64,000 bases of DNA from Arcicella gelida (GTDB lineage: Bacteria > Bacteroidota > Bacteroidia > Cytophagales > Spirosomataceae), in the NCBI RefSeq assembly GCF_034931025.1, contig NZ_JAYGIL010000026.1, positions 1 to 64,000 on the forward strand, in the 5' to 3' direction. The position numbers and the translations under genes were made by a program. The stretch's first letter is position 1. Each line of letters opens with the position of its first letter. Of this stretch, positions 10,443 through 19,698 are shown one piece after another. The notes under the pieces were generated by a model, which was not told where the DNA came from, made no database searches, and saw nothing but the letters and a program-made list of their open reading frames with translations.

Positions 10443-10525
10443 ATAAAAAGGTATGCTGATGGCTGAGATTAATAAGAATGATTTTCTATTTTATGTTAAC
10501 TTTTAGGAATAGATTTTACAGCTTA

Positions 10526-10620
10526 CAAAGGTAATAATAGCTAAAAGTACATATTTGTACCATTTTCTCAATGTATTATACAATTTTATCTTTAACAGAT
10601 AGAGAAATATTGTACAATTT
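10526..10620 (-). promoter_or_regulatory. Promoter and possible operator repeats for the GH78 operon
   Basis: On the minus strand a -7 box TACCTTTG (10533-10526) fits the Bacteroidota consensus TAnnTTTG. No clear -33 box is found at the right distance. Instead GTACATATTTGTAC (10547-10560), an inverted repeat of GTACA and TGTAC, covers that position. Two direct repeats follow, TATTATACAATTT (10574-10586) and TATTGTACAATTT (10608-10620), 34 bp apart. This fits an activator-dependent promoter, but the regulator is unknown. Confidence 0.4.
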
Positions 10621-10661
10621 GTGCATAATAAACTTTGTTCTTTTAGCTACTGCATAGCTAC

Positions 10662-10708
10662 AAAAAAAGTCTGATAATTCACAGCTATAAACTGTGCCTT
10701 ATCAGACT
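10662..10708 (-). terminator. Intrinsic terminator after the isomerase gene
   Basis: On the minus strand, TTATCAGACT pairs with AGTCTGATAA (10699-10708 with 10668-10677), with an inner CACAG/CTGTG stem. The distal arm runs straight into a T7 tract (10668-10662). It lies about 55 bp beyond the stop of the isomerase gene at 10762. It separates that transcript from the GH78 operon. Confidence 0.8.
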
Positions 10709-10761
10709 TCCTATTATAAAATCAAATGGTTAATGTTTTCTATCTACAACTAATAACATTT

Positions 10762-11610
10762 TTACCTAAACATTGCTTGATAAAAATCTAGTCCTTCCTG
10801 GGCTAATTCGTCGGCACTGTTTGCCAATGGTCGCCAAATGGACGCAGCTCTGGCTAATTCTTTAGACGGTGCACCAAAAGTTTCTACCACGATAGCTCCT
10901 TGATAATCAATTTCTAACAATGCTTCTTTAATTCCTTGCCAATCTAAATGACCTGTTCCGGGTGTTCCACGGTCGCTTTCATTTCCTTGTACATGACAGA
11001 GTAAATCTTTACCAATTTTTCGAATGGCATTTGGAATATTTTTCTCTTCAATGTTGGCATGAAAGGTATCCATGACAATTTGAATATTAGGATTTGATAC
11101 TTCTTTTACCAAAGAAATCACTTGGTCAACCGTATTAATCATATCGGTTTCAAAACGATTCAAAGGCTCTACTCCTACCACAATTCCATAATCTTGGGCA
11201 ATTTTACCTACTTCTTGTAGCGTTTCAATACACCATGTTCTTTCTTGCTTTTTTTGTTCTTTGGCAACCAAACGAGTTTTGCCAACGGCCGAATAAACTG
11301 GTCCGCCAAAAATGGGACTTCCCATAAAATCAGCAATTTTAATACAGTCAATGATGTACTTTTTCCCTTGCTCACGAACCTTAGCATCTGTACTCGAAAT
11401 ATCACGGTCTGCACCAAAAGCTCCACTGATGGTTACTTTTAAGTCGATGTCTCGAACTATTTCTCTAAGTTTTAGCCAATCTATTCTATCGGCATCTTCA
11501 ACGGCTACTTCAATAATATCATAGCCCATTTTTTTAACTTTATGAACAATGTCGAAAGTTTCGGTTGTGAAGGGTGAAGCCCAAACAAAAGTACTTGCTC
11601 CAAATTGCAT
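10762..11610 (-). CDS. Sugar phosphate isomerase/epimerase-like TIM barrel (tagatose/allulose 3-epimerase type)
   Basis: Cytoplasmic 282-residue TIM-barrel protein without a signal peptide. The expected metal ligands of ketose 3-epimerases are visible: Glu in GVEPLNRFET, Asp in IVMDTFHANIEEKN, His in CHVQGNES, and Glu in VVETFG. DRGTPGTGHLDW is also typical of D-tagatose/D-allulose 3-epimerase relatives. A C3 epimerase of a free ketose is the simplest reading; the broader superfamily also includes isomerases and lyases. I chose the ATG at 11610 over the TTG at 11616. Terminators on both sides (11635-11661 and 10662-10708) suggest it is a separate transcript. It neighbours a Gfo/Idh/MocA gene, a common pairing. 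Confidence 0.75.
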   Translation of the reverse strand: MQFGASTFVWASPFTTETFDIVHKVKKMGYDIIEVAVEDADRIDWLKLREIVRDIDLKVTISGAFGADRDISSTDAKVREQGKKYIIDCIKIADFMGSPIFGGPVYSAVGKTRLVAKEQKKQERTWCIETLQEVGKIAQDYGIVVGVEPLNRFETDMINTVDQVISLVKEVSNPNIQIVMDTFHANIEEKNIPNAIRKIGKDLLCHVQGNESDRGTPGTGHLDWQGIKEALLEIDYQGAIVVETFGAPSKELARAASIWRPLANSADELAQEGLDFYQAMFR

Positions 11611-11630
11611 ATTCAATTCATTTTAAATGA

Positions 11631-11661
11631 TAAAAACAGGAGAATAAAGTACTCTCCTGTT
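11631..11661 (-). terminator. Intrinsic terminator after the Gfo/Idh/MocA gene
   Basis: AACAGGAGA (11635-11643) and TCTCCTGTT (11653-11661) form a 9-bp stem with a 9-nt loop. On the minus strand the stem is followed by a short T run. It lies 36 bp beyond the oxidoreductase stop and just upstream of the isomerase start. Confidence 0.75.
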
Positions 11662-11696
11662 AAAAAAAACCTAATATTCAATCCTATTTTAAATTA

Positions 11697-12818
11697 TTAT
11701 TTTAGCTCAAAATCTGGGATAAACACTCTTTTCCCACCATTCATCGCTGATTCATGCGCACAAATCCCTGCACAAGTATAGTTGGCTGCTACGTCGGCAT
11801 CAACCGCTGAGTTTCTATTCTCGATGATTGCCGCCACAAATTCCTGTACCAAATGTGGATGAGAACCACCATGACCAGCACCTTGTAAAAAGGAAACGTG
11901 ATTTGGGTCATCTATTTTTTCTCTTTTGGTAAAATGTGCAATTTCATCAATCAATAATTCGTCGGTATCAGGCACATCAATTCTTACAGCGTTTTCTCCC
12001 CCATCAAAAATCACATGTGATTCATCTTGCAATTGCTCCCATTCGAAAGACATTTTATCGCCATAAACATCATAACTTTCACGATATTGACGCACTACAT
12101 CGAATAAAGAACGAGTAGCTTCTGCCACAACATTCGAATTTTTCAAAGTAAAAGTTGCTGTTTCAACCGCAAATGGCGAACCATAACGTTTGGTTAAATC
12201 TTCGCCCAATCTTCCTGAACCGTGACAAACCACAGATTCTGCTTTAGTATTATTGATACGCAATAAAGGTGAAATAGCGTGCGTACCGTTCAACATCGGC
12301 GGGAAACCTTTCCAATATTCTCCCCAACCATCCATACTCATATCTTGAATATGAGAACCTCTAACAAACTGAATTCTACCCAATTGACCCGTTTCAGCTA
12401 ACTTCAAACCATACAAAAACTCACGAGTATAAAGTGCTGTTTCCATCATCATATATACTTTGTTGGCTTTGCGTTTTGCATCAACAATGGCTTTACAATC
12501 TTCTACCGTCATCGCCATCGGAATCGTACAAGCCGTGTGTTTATTGGCATTCAACGAAGCGAGTGTCATCTGTGCATGTTCTGGCACGGGCGTTACGATA
12601 TGAATCGCATCGACGTCATCTCTTTGGGGTACATCTTCAAAATTTTCAAAACATAAGTTTCGGTCTAAATTGAATTTTGTTGCCAATTCATCTATCGTTT
12701 TAGGATTTCTTGTACAAATACCAACCGCTTTGATATTGGGATGATTTTGATAAATAGGAATAAATTCTTTCCCAAAACCCATTCCTACAATAACCACCGT
12801 AATTTTTTTCTGACTCAT
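11697..12818 (-). CDS. Gfo/Idh/MocA family oxidoreductase
   Basis: NAD(P)-dependent sugar or sugar-derivative dehydrogenase, probably cytoplasmic since no signal peptide is present. The 373-residue protein opens with a Rossmann motif VVIVGMGFGKEF, a GxGxG variant of the usual GxGxxG. It continues with the family's IHIVTPVPEHAQMTLASLNA; the EKP lysine motif is replaced here by CTIPMAMT at the expected place. The C-terminal beta-sheet domain holds GHGGSHPHLVQEF. Loss of the usual EKP lysine means the catalytic details may differ. Its neighbours are a ThuA protein upstream and the epimerase-like gene downstream. A role in oxidising a released sugar is inferred, and the substrate is unknown. Confidence 0.8.
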   Translation of the reverse strand: MSQKKITVVIVGMGFGKEFIPIYQNHPNIKAVGICTRNPKTIDELATKFNLDRNLCFENFEDVPQRDDVDAIHIVTPVPEHAQMTLASLNANKHTACTIPMAMTVEDCKAIVDAKRKANKVYMMMETALYTREFLYGLKLAETGQLGRIQFVRGSHIQDMSMDGWGEYWKGFPPMLNGTHAISPLLRINNTKAESVVCHGSGRLGEDLTKRYGSPFAVETATFTLKNSNVVAEATRSLFDVVRQYRESYDVYGDKMSFEWEQLQDESHVIFDGGENAVRIDVPDTDELLIDEIAHFTKREKIDDPNHVSFLQGAGHGGSHPHLVQEFVAAIIENRNSAVDADVAANYTCAGICAHESAMNGGKRVFIPDFELK

Positions 12819-12902
12819 GACTAAACTATTTAAGAAATTATGAATAAACGACTATTCTATTATTTAACTATTTGAAAAAGAGCTAACACTCAATATTTAT
12901 CT

Positions 12903-13667
12903 TTACTTTTTCGCAACCCATTTCAAGGTATTTCTGAGTAAAGTTTGATAGGGCAAGTAATTATGCGATTCAGCATCATGCCCTAATGTAAAGCCAACAA
13001 TTTTTGCTTTCGGATGCTTTACCACGAATAAAAGTGGATATACTTTATCCGAACCTGCCACATTTCCTGTTGCCAATACTTCTATTCCCGGTCCATTTGG
13101 GTCAATTTGAAAATGATATAGTTCATCTTTCAAGGTAAATTGCATTTGTGTTTTCTTCGTAATTGGATGCTTTGGATTCACAACTTTTACATCAAACGCC
13201 CCATAACGGTCGTGGTTACGTGTACCGCCACTCACCAAGTTTTGATTGTATGCCGACCAATCAGCCCAGTTGTACCAAAGTGCGGCATGACATAAAATCA
13301 ACCCTTTGCCAGCTTCTACAAAATCAAAAATGGCTTTTCTGGTTGCTTCATCAGCAATTGGCTGATTATTGCACAAAATCAATACGTCGATTTCGGGCAA
13401 TGTTGTCAAGATAGATTTCGGGTCGTTGGTGTAAGTAACTTTTGCTAAACCATCTTTTTCAAGCGTTTCAACATCAGCGGTTTTGTACCATTTGTCAAAA
13501 TCGTGCGAGGAACCACCACCTACCATTAAAACCCGAATACTTTTACTCTTTTTCTTGGAATTGGGCTGATTTGCCAAGCTTGACGAAAGACTAATTATTG
13601 AAAGTAATAACATCAATAAAGTGCCTTTTTTGACTATTCGAGAAAAAAATGAATTGTAAATTTTCAT
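12903..13667 (-). CDS. ThuA domain-containing exported protein
   Basis: 254-residue protein of the ThuA (trehalose-utilisation-like) family, which has a class I glutamine-amidotransferase-like fold. An N-terminal hydrophobic segment (TLLMLLLSIISLSSSLA) indicates export. ThuA features are VLMVGGGSSHDF near residue 45, DVLILCNNQ, and GLILCHAALWYNW, whose Cys-His pair is typical. A late TLGHDAESHNY motif follows. The ATG at 13667 is chosen over a TTG at 13673. It is 32 bp downstream of the large ThuA fusion gene and probably in the same transcript. ThuA proteins are linked to 3-keto sugar metabolism in some bacteria, but the reaction is not firmly settled, and I do not assign one. Confidence 0.75.
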   Translation of the reverse strand: MKIYNSFFSRIVKKGTLLMLLLSIISLSSSLANQPNSKKKSKSIRVLMVGGGSSHDFDKWYKTADVETLEKDGLAKVTYTNDPKSILTTLPEIDVLILCNNQPIADEATRKAIFDFVEAGKGLILCHAALWYNWADWSAYNQNLVSGGTRNHDRYGAFDVKVVNPKHPITKKTQMQFTLKDELYHFQIDPNGPGIEVLATGNVAGSDKVYPLLFVVKHPKAKIVGFTLGHDAESHNYLPYQTLLRNTLKWVAKK

Positions 13668-13699
13668 GTTCAATCTATTTTAAAATGATTCTTTAAAAG

Positions 13700-16600
13700 C
13701 TATTTTACGATTCTTAAAATACCGTTCATACCTCGCCAATGCCCCGGGAAAGTACAAACAAAAGTATAGTCCCCTGCTTGGCTTGGTGCGGTGAATTCTA
13801 GCGTTACCGTTTCGTCAGTATTAATTAATTTGGTTGCAAATAGTACTTCTGGCATTTTGGGAACATAATTCTTTTCTGCTCCTTTTGGGTCACGAGCTAA
13901 TAAATCAGCCGCAGCTCCTACTTTATTCAACGTATTCGGTTTGATGATGACAAAATTGTGTTGCATGCCATCTGGATTTTCGATGTTGATAGTAATTTTC
14001 TGACCAGCTTTTACTTGAATCAATTTTTGGTCGAATTGCATCAATTCTTTTTCAATTTTCAAATCAATCGTCGAAGCTGTTGAAACTGCTTTTATTTCTG
14101 TTTCTTCGGTAGCATTATTTGAATGATGATGCTCATGATTGGCTTCCATTACTTTAGGCTTTTTAAGTTCTAACGTAACATTTTGAAGATTTCCATTTAG
14201 ATTAAATGCTCCTTGATAAATACTTATTTTGGTTTCATCTTCAAAATCAAACCCTGTTCTCAGAGCGGTTGTTAATGGTTTTTCGAACAAAGTCACGCCT
14301 TTAGTATTTGCCACAACTTTGCCATCAATTTTAATCGTCGCACCTTTGTTGGCAGAAATTTCAGCGATTAACTCAAATTTTTCGGGTAAAGCTTCTGTAC
14401 TTTCCGTTTGAACAGATTTACCATCTTTATTGAAAACTAGCTTAACTTTTCCGTCTTGAATAAATAAAGCGTAGCCATTGTTTTTATCGCCTTGTGCCAA
14501 AACTACTCCTTCTAAAATTTTATTATTGGGTTTAGCAATATTGGCTTTGATGATGATTTCTTTGCCCGTTACGTTTGGTGAGTATTGCATCACATTTCTT
14601 CTTCCCAAAGTATATACTTCTTTGTTGATGGCTTCAACGATACTTTTTGTAAAAGCAGATTCTTGGATCTCTGAGCCACTGTTTTTGTTAAATGCTTTGA
14701 TAAATCCATCTTCATGCGTAATGGCAGCAGCAAATAATGCTTTTGAAAGCCATTCGTCTTTCGCATTTTTCTCATCTTTCGAAGCACTATAAAGTACTTC
14801 TCCTAAGCTTTCAGAAGCAGGAGCTTCTGCCATAGCCAACAAAACTGATTTACGAACATTCAGATTTTTGTCAAACAAAGCACCACTTTTCAGCATATTC
14901 TCGAATACTTGCTGATTTTTTGGCAATACTTCAATGGCAGCTTTACGAACACCTGCTGCTGGATGCGACATCGCTTTGAAAACTACTTGTAATGCTTCTG
15001 GATTTGAGCCATCCAAAAGATTTAATCCGTGGAGTGTCCAAAGTGCATGAACAGCTGGACTATTTAAGCCAATTTCATCTACGTTCGTTTTATTGATGAT
15101 AGCGTATAATGCTGGAGCAACCGAAGTATTGTTACTTTCAACCAATAAACGTTGAGCAGTCATTCTCCAAAACATATTATCGTTTTCTAAAGCTGTCAAT
15201 AAGCCTGGAATATCCTCTTTCGATAATTTCAGATTTACCTCTTTTTTAGCATTTTTATACACTACTCGGTAGATTCTCCCATGATTGGTATCTCTTAAAG
15301 GACTTGAAAAAGCATTTCCTTTTCCGTGTGGTTGGTTGGTATTTGGCGGTAAAATTGTTCCAGAAGGTGCTTGTGCTGGCACAAAAACATTGTGCTGAAT
15401 GATAAAATTATACCAATCGGCTACCCAAACCGCTCCGTCTGGACCAACTTCAGCATGTACCGGTCCAAACCATTCATCCGAACTTGCCATTAAATTCCAG
15501 CCATCTTTTTCTTTAAAACCCGCACCATCTGGCTCAATAATGGCATTATGAATTAATCTCACCGTTGGTTCTGTCACCAAAGCAATTCTGTTCCAATACT
15601 CTTTCGGGAAGTTTCTTGCCGTGTATAAATGATGTCCTGCGGCAGCCGTGAAACCTCCAACCACATCTACTTGGCGTAAATTTGGCGTCATTACGTGAAC
15701 GTCATAATGTCCATCAATTTTTTGTACTGGCTGAATACCGCCTTGAAAAGTACGCTGTGTAAGCTTGGTTGGCATTGAATAATAGGCACTGTGCGTATTA
15801 TTGGCAGTTGAAATAAAGACGTTATTATCTTCCGAAAAACCTAAACCCCAAGTATTATTGCTGGTTGAAGACAAGTATTCAAGATTTTTACCATTCGGAC
15901 TGAAACGATATACTCCTTGTCCGAAGCTTTGTTTTTTTCCATCCACAAGGGCATTGAAACCCGAAAAGCCCAAAACTCCCCAAATTTTATTGTCAAAACC
16001 ATATTGTAAATTTGATGGGCCTGCGTGCGTATCATTTTTTCCCCAGCCCGACATGATGATTTCTCGCACATCGGCTTTATCGTCGCCATTGGTATCTTTC
16101 AAGAACACAAAATGCGGTGCCATCGAAACAATTACGCCACCATTCGCAAAAACCATACTGGTCGGAATATTCAAATCGTCAGCAAAAACGGTAAATTTAT
16201 CTGCTTTACCATCGCCGTCGGTATCTTCACAAATCTTGATTCTGTCATTGGCTACTCCGTCAGTTTCTTTAAAAGTATTCGGATAATCTACAGATTCAAC
16301 AATCCATAACCGCCCTTTTTCGTCCCAAGCCATTGCGATTGGGTTAATAATATCAGGTTCAGAGGCAAAAAGTTTTACGTCAAAATCAACCGCTACTTGT
16401 GTTAATTTTTGTGATTGTTCAGGCGATAAAGCTTCTTGAATTTTTGGCACATTATGACGAACCGCATAATTTGTAATTGAATCTGAATTATAAATATCAA
16501 CATCAGGAATGTTCAATTGAGTAATGCGTTTTTTCACATCATCACCCATTGCCCAAAGTACGCCGTTTCTTAGCAAATTCAAGAATCCTCGGTTCGTCCA

Positions 16601-17269
16601 AGTGCTATCGTTGTGACCATAAGCTGTATAAAAAACACGTCCTTTGCCTTGGTTTCTTACCCAAGTATAAGCTTCGTGAATGCCATTTTCCACTCTTTCT
16701 GTCAGGATTTTTCTGTCAGGATTCGTATTTTTATGTACGTATGTTTCATCCCAAGTACTGAAATCTGTAATACCTTTCATGATTGGATGAGAAGCATTTA
16801 CAATTGTAGTAGCAAACGTTCCTACTTCATGCGATTTGAATTGTCCGCCAATGGTTTTAATATACCATTCTGAATTTTTAAAACAGCCTGCCGCAGAGTG
16901 CAAAGGAATTAGCCCTTTTCCACCTTCTACAAAATTCTTCAAGGCTAATTCTTGCGACGATGAAAGCGAATCGTGATTTGCATAAATAATCAAAGCATCA
17001 TATTTACTGAGATTCTCGGCATTCAAATCGCTAACGGTGGTGGTATAGGTTAAGTTTATTCCACTTTTAAACAACTTAATGGCAAGCCAAGGAGCATACT
17101 TTCCTGAATCGTGATGCTTACTGTTATGTCCTAAAAATAATACTTCTGCTCTTCTCGCTCCTTTTTGCTGTGCAATTTCATTGCTTGCGGATTTTCCAGA
17201 CAAGTTTTTATTATTGGTACAGGTTTGGAAAAATAGTCCAACCAATACCAGTAAAATACATTTTCTCAT
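13700..17269 (-). CDS. ThuA / sorbosone-dehydrogenase-like propeller / HEAT / cupredoxin fusion lipoprotein
   Basis: A 1189-residue multidomain lipoprotein (lipobox ending at Cys17, FFQTC). Domains in order: ThuA-like (about 40-240, with GLIPLHSAAGCF and FYTAYGHND); a PVC-type dehydrogenase beta-propeller of the glucose/sorbosone dehydrogenase type (about 290-650, starting PIAMAWDEKGRLWIVE, with several DxDGDGKAD loops); HEAT-like helices (about 690-870); a LamG-like sandwich (about 900-1030); and a C-terminal plastocyanin/azurin domain. The last has the full type-1 copper set: His1104, Cys1172, His1177 and Met1181 (FVCTFPGHWRGM). No CxxCH haem motif is present, so copper may serve as electron acceptor in place of the cytochrome c found in many relatives. 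It follows the MFS gene by 53 bp. Oxidation of a sugar outside the inner membrane is inferred. Confidence 0.75.
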   Translation of the reverse strand: MRKCILLVLVGLFFQTCTNNKNLSGKSASNEIAQQKGARRAEVLFLGHNSKHHDSGKYAPWLAIKLFKSGINLTYTTTVSDLNAENLSKYDALIIYANHDSLSSSQELALKNFVEGGKGLIPLHSAAGCFKNSEWYIKTIGGQFKSHEVGTFATTIVNASHPIMKGITDFSTWDETYVHKNTNPDRKILTERVENGIHEAYTWVRNQGKGRVFYTAYGHNDSTWTNRGFLNLLRNGVLWAMGDDVKKRITQLNIPDVDIYNSDSITNYAVRHNVPKIQEALSPEQSQKLTQVAVDFDVKLFASEPDIINPIAMAWDEKGRLWIVESVDYPNTFKETDGVANDRIKICEDTDGDGKADKFTVFADDLNIPTSMVFANGGVIVSMAPHFVFLKDTNGDDKADVREIIMSGWGKNDTHAGPSNLQYGFDNKIWGVLGFSGFNALVDGKKQSFGQGVYRFSPNGKNLEYLSSTSNNTWGLGFSEDNNVFISTANNTHSAYYSMPTKLTQRTFQGGIQPVQKIDGHYDVHVMTPNLRQVDVVGGFTAAAGHHLYTARNFPKEYWNRIALVTEPTVRLIHNAIIEPDGAGFKEKDGWNLMASSDEWFGPVHAEVGPDGAVWVADWYNFIIQHNVFVPAQAPSGTILPPNTNQPHGKGNAFSSPLRDTNHGRIYRVVYKNAKKEVNLKLSKEDIPGLLTALENDNMFWRMTAQRLLVESNNTSVAPALYAIINKTNVDEIGLNSPAVHALWTLHGLNLLDGSNPEALQVVFKAMSHPAAGVRKAAIEVLPKNQQVFENMLKSGALFDKNLNVRKSVLLAMAEAPASESLGEVLYSASKDEKNAKDEWLSKALFAAAITHEDGFIKAFNKNSGSEIQESAFTKSIVEAINKEVYTLGRRNVMQYSPNVTGKEIIIKANIAKPNNKILEGVVLAQGDKNNGYALFIQDGKVKLVFNKDGKSVQTESTEALPEKFELIAEISANKGATIKIDGKVVANTKGVTLFEKPLTTALRTGFDFEDETKISIYQGAFNLNGNLQNVTLELKKPKVMEANHEHHHSNNATEETEIKAVSTASTIDLKIEKELMQFDQKLIQVKAGQKITINIENPDGMQHNFVIIKPNTLNKVGAAADLLARDPKGAEKNYVPKMPEVLFATKLINTDETVTLEFTAPSQAGDYTFVCTFPGHWRGMNGILRIVK

Positions 17270-17322
17270 ATTTACTGAATGTTAAAATTAAATCTTCGGA
17301 TAGGTTTAAAATCAGTGAAGAA

Positions 17323-18849
17323 TTATTCCTCATCAATCAACAAAACTGGCTTATAACCACCTTTGAATTTGAAGTAAAATATTAAGGCGATATAGCAAAG
17401 CAACATCAAGATTGGAAAGAGTGAGACGGTCTTTAAAGCATCTTTTTTTGCGTTTTCTTGAGTTTGTACAATCGTTTGTACTATTCTTGGATTTGCTTGA
17501 TTGAACTTATCAATATCAAGTACTTTATAAGTACCAAACAAACCTGTTTTTTCTTTATTCACGTAACTTGAATGTATTTCTGTATGATGTAGATAAAGAT
17601 TTTTATCAAATTCTTTATCTTGAACAAAACCAAGAATTACTGCTCCGATTACCCCTACTCCTACTTGCCCAACAGCTCCTGTAAAATTCAAAGCTAAAGC
17701 TCCGCCTTTGGGAAATTGTTCAGAAACCACACCAAGCATTGTTCCCCAAAAAAAGGTTTTACCAAGTGCATAAATGGTGGCTGCAATAATGATGACAAAA
17801 CCTGTAGAAAATGAGAGAAACTGCAAACCAATTGAGGCTGTTAATGCACTAACTGCCAACAAACCCAAAGGTGAAAATTTGTGTACGATTGGTCCAGAAT
17901 AAAACCTTAAAATCGCCATGATTAATGAAGTGTAAATCAAAACCCAACCGCCTTGTAACCCTACTTTTTTCATCTCGGGCGTCATTAAATCCGTAATCCA
18001 GCTATCTGTGCCTAGTTCGGTAGTAGCCAGTGGAATCATAATTAAGAGTAATAAAATAAAGAGTGGTCTCCCAAGTGAACGGACAAAATATCCAAAAATA
18101 CTGGTTAAAATAGCAATAGTGATTAGGTTTGTCGTTATTGACCAGTTAAAAAGACTACCCAATTGGAAAACACATAAAGAAACGATGATTAAAGCGCCTA
18201 GAATTCCGACTTCCTCTAGCATTTCTAAATAGCTAACGCCAGCCTTTACACGTTCGTTAACAGGAAATTCTTGATTAAAAATCAACCACGCATAAATCAG
18301 CGTCGGCAACATGATAAAAGCAATGATAATATTCCAATTGAACTCGAAATGTAACATTCCAATACCAAGCAAACCTGCCAGAACCATTCCTGTTGGCCAG
18401 CCAGCGTGTAAAATATTCAACCATTTTGTCTTCTCTTTTGGGAACATACTTGCTACTACAGGATTTACCACCGCTTCGGCGGCACCGTTTCCCAATGCAA
18501 ACAAGAGTGTGCCAATGTAAAGCATCCAGTAACCATCTGCAAAAATGGTGATGACTACTGAAAGCGAATGACAGATAAAGGCAAAAATCATTGATTTTTT
18601 ATAGCCGACTTGGTCGATTATAAGACTAAAGAAAACAATGCTAATTCCGAAAGGCCAAAAGCTTACGCCAAAAATTTCGCCTTGTTGGGTTTTACTTAGT
18701 CCAAATTGTGTTCCCCATTGTGCCATTAAAAAAGCACGAAAAACAAAACCAAACGCCGAGGCAACTAATACCATAAAACAACCCCAAAATAAACGTTGAT
18801 GGGCAGTATCAGCTTGAGAATTGTTTTCTAGTTTGTTAAGTGAATTCAT
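17323..18849 (-). CDS. MFS transporter, probable sugar permease
   Basis: Inner-membrane transporter of 508 residues with about twelve hydrophobic segments, matching the major facilitator superfamily. It begins with a short cytoplasmic N-terminus. Helices start near CFMVLVASAFGFVFRAFL, a cytoplasmic loop 2-3 follows (IIDQVGYKKSMIFA), and FFWGTMLGVVSEQFPKGGALAL lies in the second half. A soluble insert (about 415-460) lies before the last helix. Its position upstream of the ThuA fusion, ThuA and oxidoreductase genes suggests it imports the oxidised or released sugar. Substrate specificity is not readable from the sequence. Confidence 0.8.
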   Translation of the reverse strand: MNSLNKLENNSQADTAHQRLFWGCFMVLVASAFGFVFRAFLMAQWGTQFGLSKTQQGEIFGVSFWPFGISIVFFSLIIDQVGYKKSMIFAFICHSLSVVITIFADGYWMLYIGTLLFALGNGAAEAVVNPVVASMFPKEKTKWLNILHAGWPTGMVLAGLLGIGMLHFEFNWNIIIAFIMLPTLIYAWLIFNQEFPVNERVKAGVSYLEMLEEVGILGALIIVSLCVFQLGSLFNWSITTNLITIAILTSIFGYFVRSLGRPLFILLLLIMIPLATTELGTDSWITDLMTPEMKKVGLQGGWVLIYTSLIMAILRFYSGPIVHKFSPLGLLAVSALTASIGLQFLSFSTGFVIIIAATIYALGKTFFWGTMLGVVSEQFPKGGALALNFTGAVGQVGVGVIGAVILGFVQDKEFDKNLYLHHTEIHSSYVNKEKTGLFGTYKVLDIDKFNQANPRIVQTIVQTQENAKKDALKTVSLFPILMLLCYIALIFYFKFKGGYKPVLLIDEE

Positions 18850-18906
18850 AGTTATACTCAGAATAAAATATTATTCTTGATTAAAGAAAAGACAAGCGTC
18901 TAATAA

Positions 18907-18931
18907 CCCCTTCTCAAGAACTGAGAAGGGG
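18907..18931 (-). terminator. Terminator after the PUL1 susCD transcript
   Basis: CCCCTTCTCA (18907-18916) pairs perfectly with TGAGAAGGGG (18922-18931) around a 5-nt loop. On the minus strand it is followed by TTATTAG, a weak U-rich tail. It lies 35 bp beyond the DUF3823 stop and upstream of the MFS start, and so separates the two transcripts. Confidence 0.65.
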
Positions 18932-18965
18932 AATTTTCATAAATTGGATAATAAATCAAAAAAGA

Positions 18966-19670
18966 CTACTTGTACTGAATTTTCTGAACTGGCGAGAAAA
19001 TCATGTCTTCGACACCGCTAATTTTTACGCCAATTCTAGCAAATACATAATTTTGGGCAGGTGAAATCGTAGGAATATCAACAGTAAGATTTACATTACT
19101 CAAATCGGTAATAGCACTTCCAGCAATGTTAGTTGTGGCAATATTATTCGCACCAGAAACAAATTGCGTTTTGTTAATGTATAATGATACTCTTTCGATG
19201 TTTTTAGCATTGGCATCCGTAATGATTTTATCGATTTTACAAGAAGCCGCTACTTTATTTTCACCTTTAGAAAAACTTGCATTTCTTAGCATATAATAAG
19301 GCATTACTTCAATATCCATTGTTTGGCTACCTTTCAAATCAATGTAAAGTGTATCTTTTACGGTTGTATTGATAACATTAGTCATAAATGGCCCTTCGCC
19401 TTTAGGAAATAACATTTTGTATTTTCCTGTAAAAAGTACTGCTGAATAGTTTCCTTCTTGCGTAATAGCTACATCAATTGGAGCGAGTTTCCCCCAACCC
19501 GGCTCCCATAATTGGAAACGCACTTGATTGGCTTCAACATTAATCGGTTCGCCTTTATAAACAATCCGACCTTTAAAATCGCTGTTTGGCGCCACGTAGT
19601 TGTCCATCGAACAAGATGCCATAAAAACACCTAGAGCGGCGATAAATAAAGAATAAATTGACAATCTCAT
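18966..19670 (-). CDS. DUF3823-type surface lipoprotein of PUL1
   Basis: 234-residue lipoprotein with a lipobox ending at Cys20 (VFMASC). It resembles DUF3823 proteins, which commonly lie next to susC/susD genes and are thought to be surface glycan-binding partners. Visible features are an Ig-like first half (FKGRIVYKGEPI, VRFQLWEPGWGK) and a second beta-rich half (NYVFARIGVKISGVEDMIFSP). It is the last gene of the sigma-dependent susC-susD-DUF3823 operon, 28 bp beyond susD, and is followed by a terminator. A glycan-binding role is inferred from the position. Confidence 0.7.
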   Translation of the reverse strand: MRLSIYSLFIAALGVFMASCSMDNYVAPNSDFKGRIVYKGEPINVEANQVRFQLWEPGWGKLAPIDVAITQEGNYSAVLFTGKYKMLFPKGEGPFMTNVINTTVKDTLYIDLKGSQTMDIEVMPYYMLRNASFSKGENKVAASCKIDKIITDANAKNIERVSLYINKTQFVSGANNIATTNIAGSAITDLSNVNLTVDIPTISPAQNYVFARIGVKISGVEDMIFSPVQKIQYK

Positions 19671-19698
19671 GATATATATCGTTTAGATGTTATCGTAT

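Noticed and set aside
15801..16286. 161-codon plus-strand frame
   Set aside because: Antisense to the propeller part of the ThuA fusion gene; no motif and no promoter.
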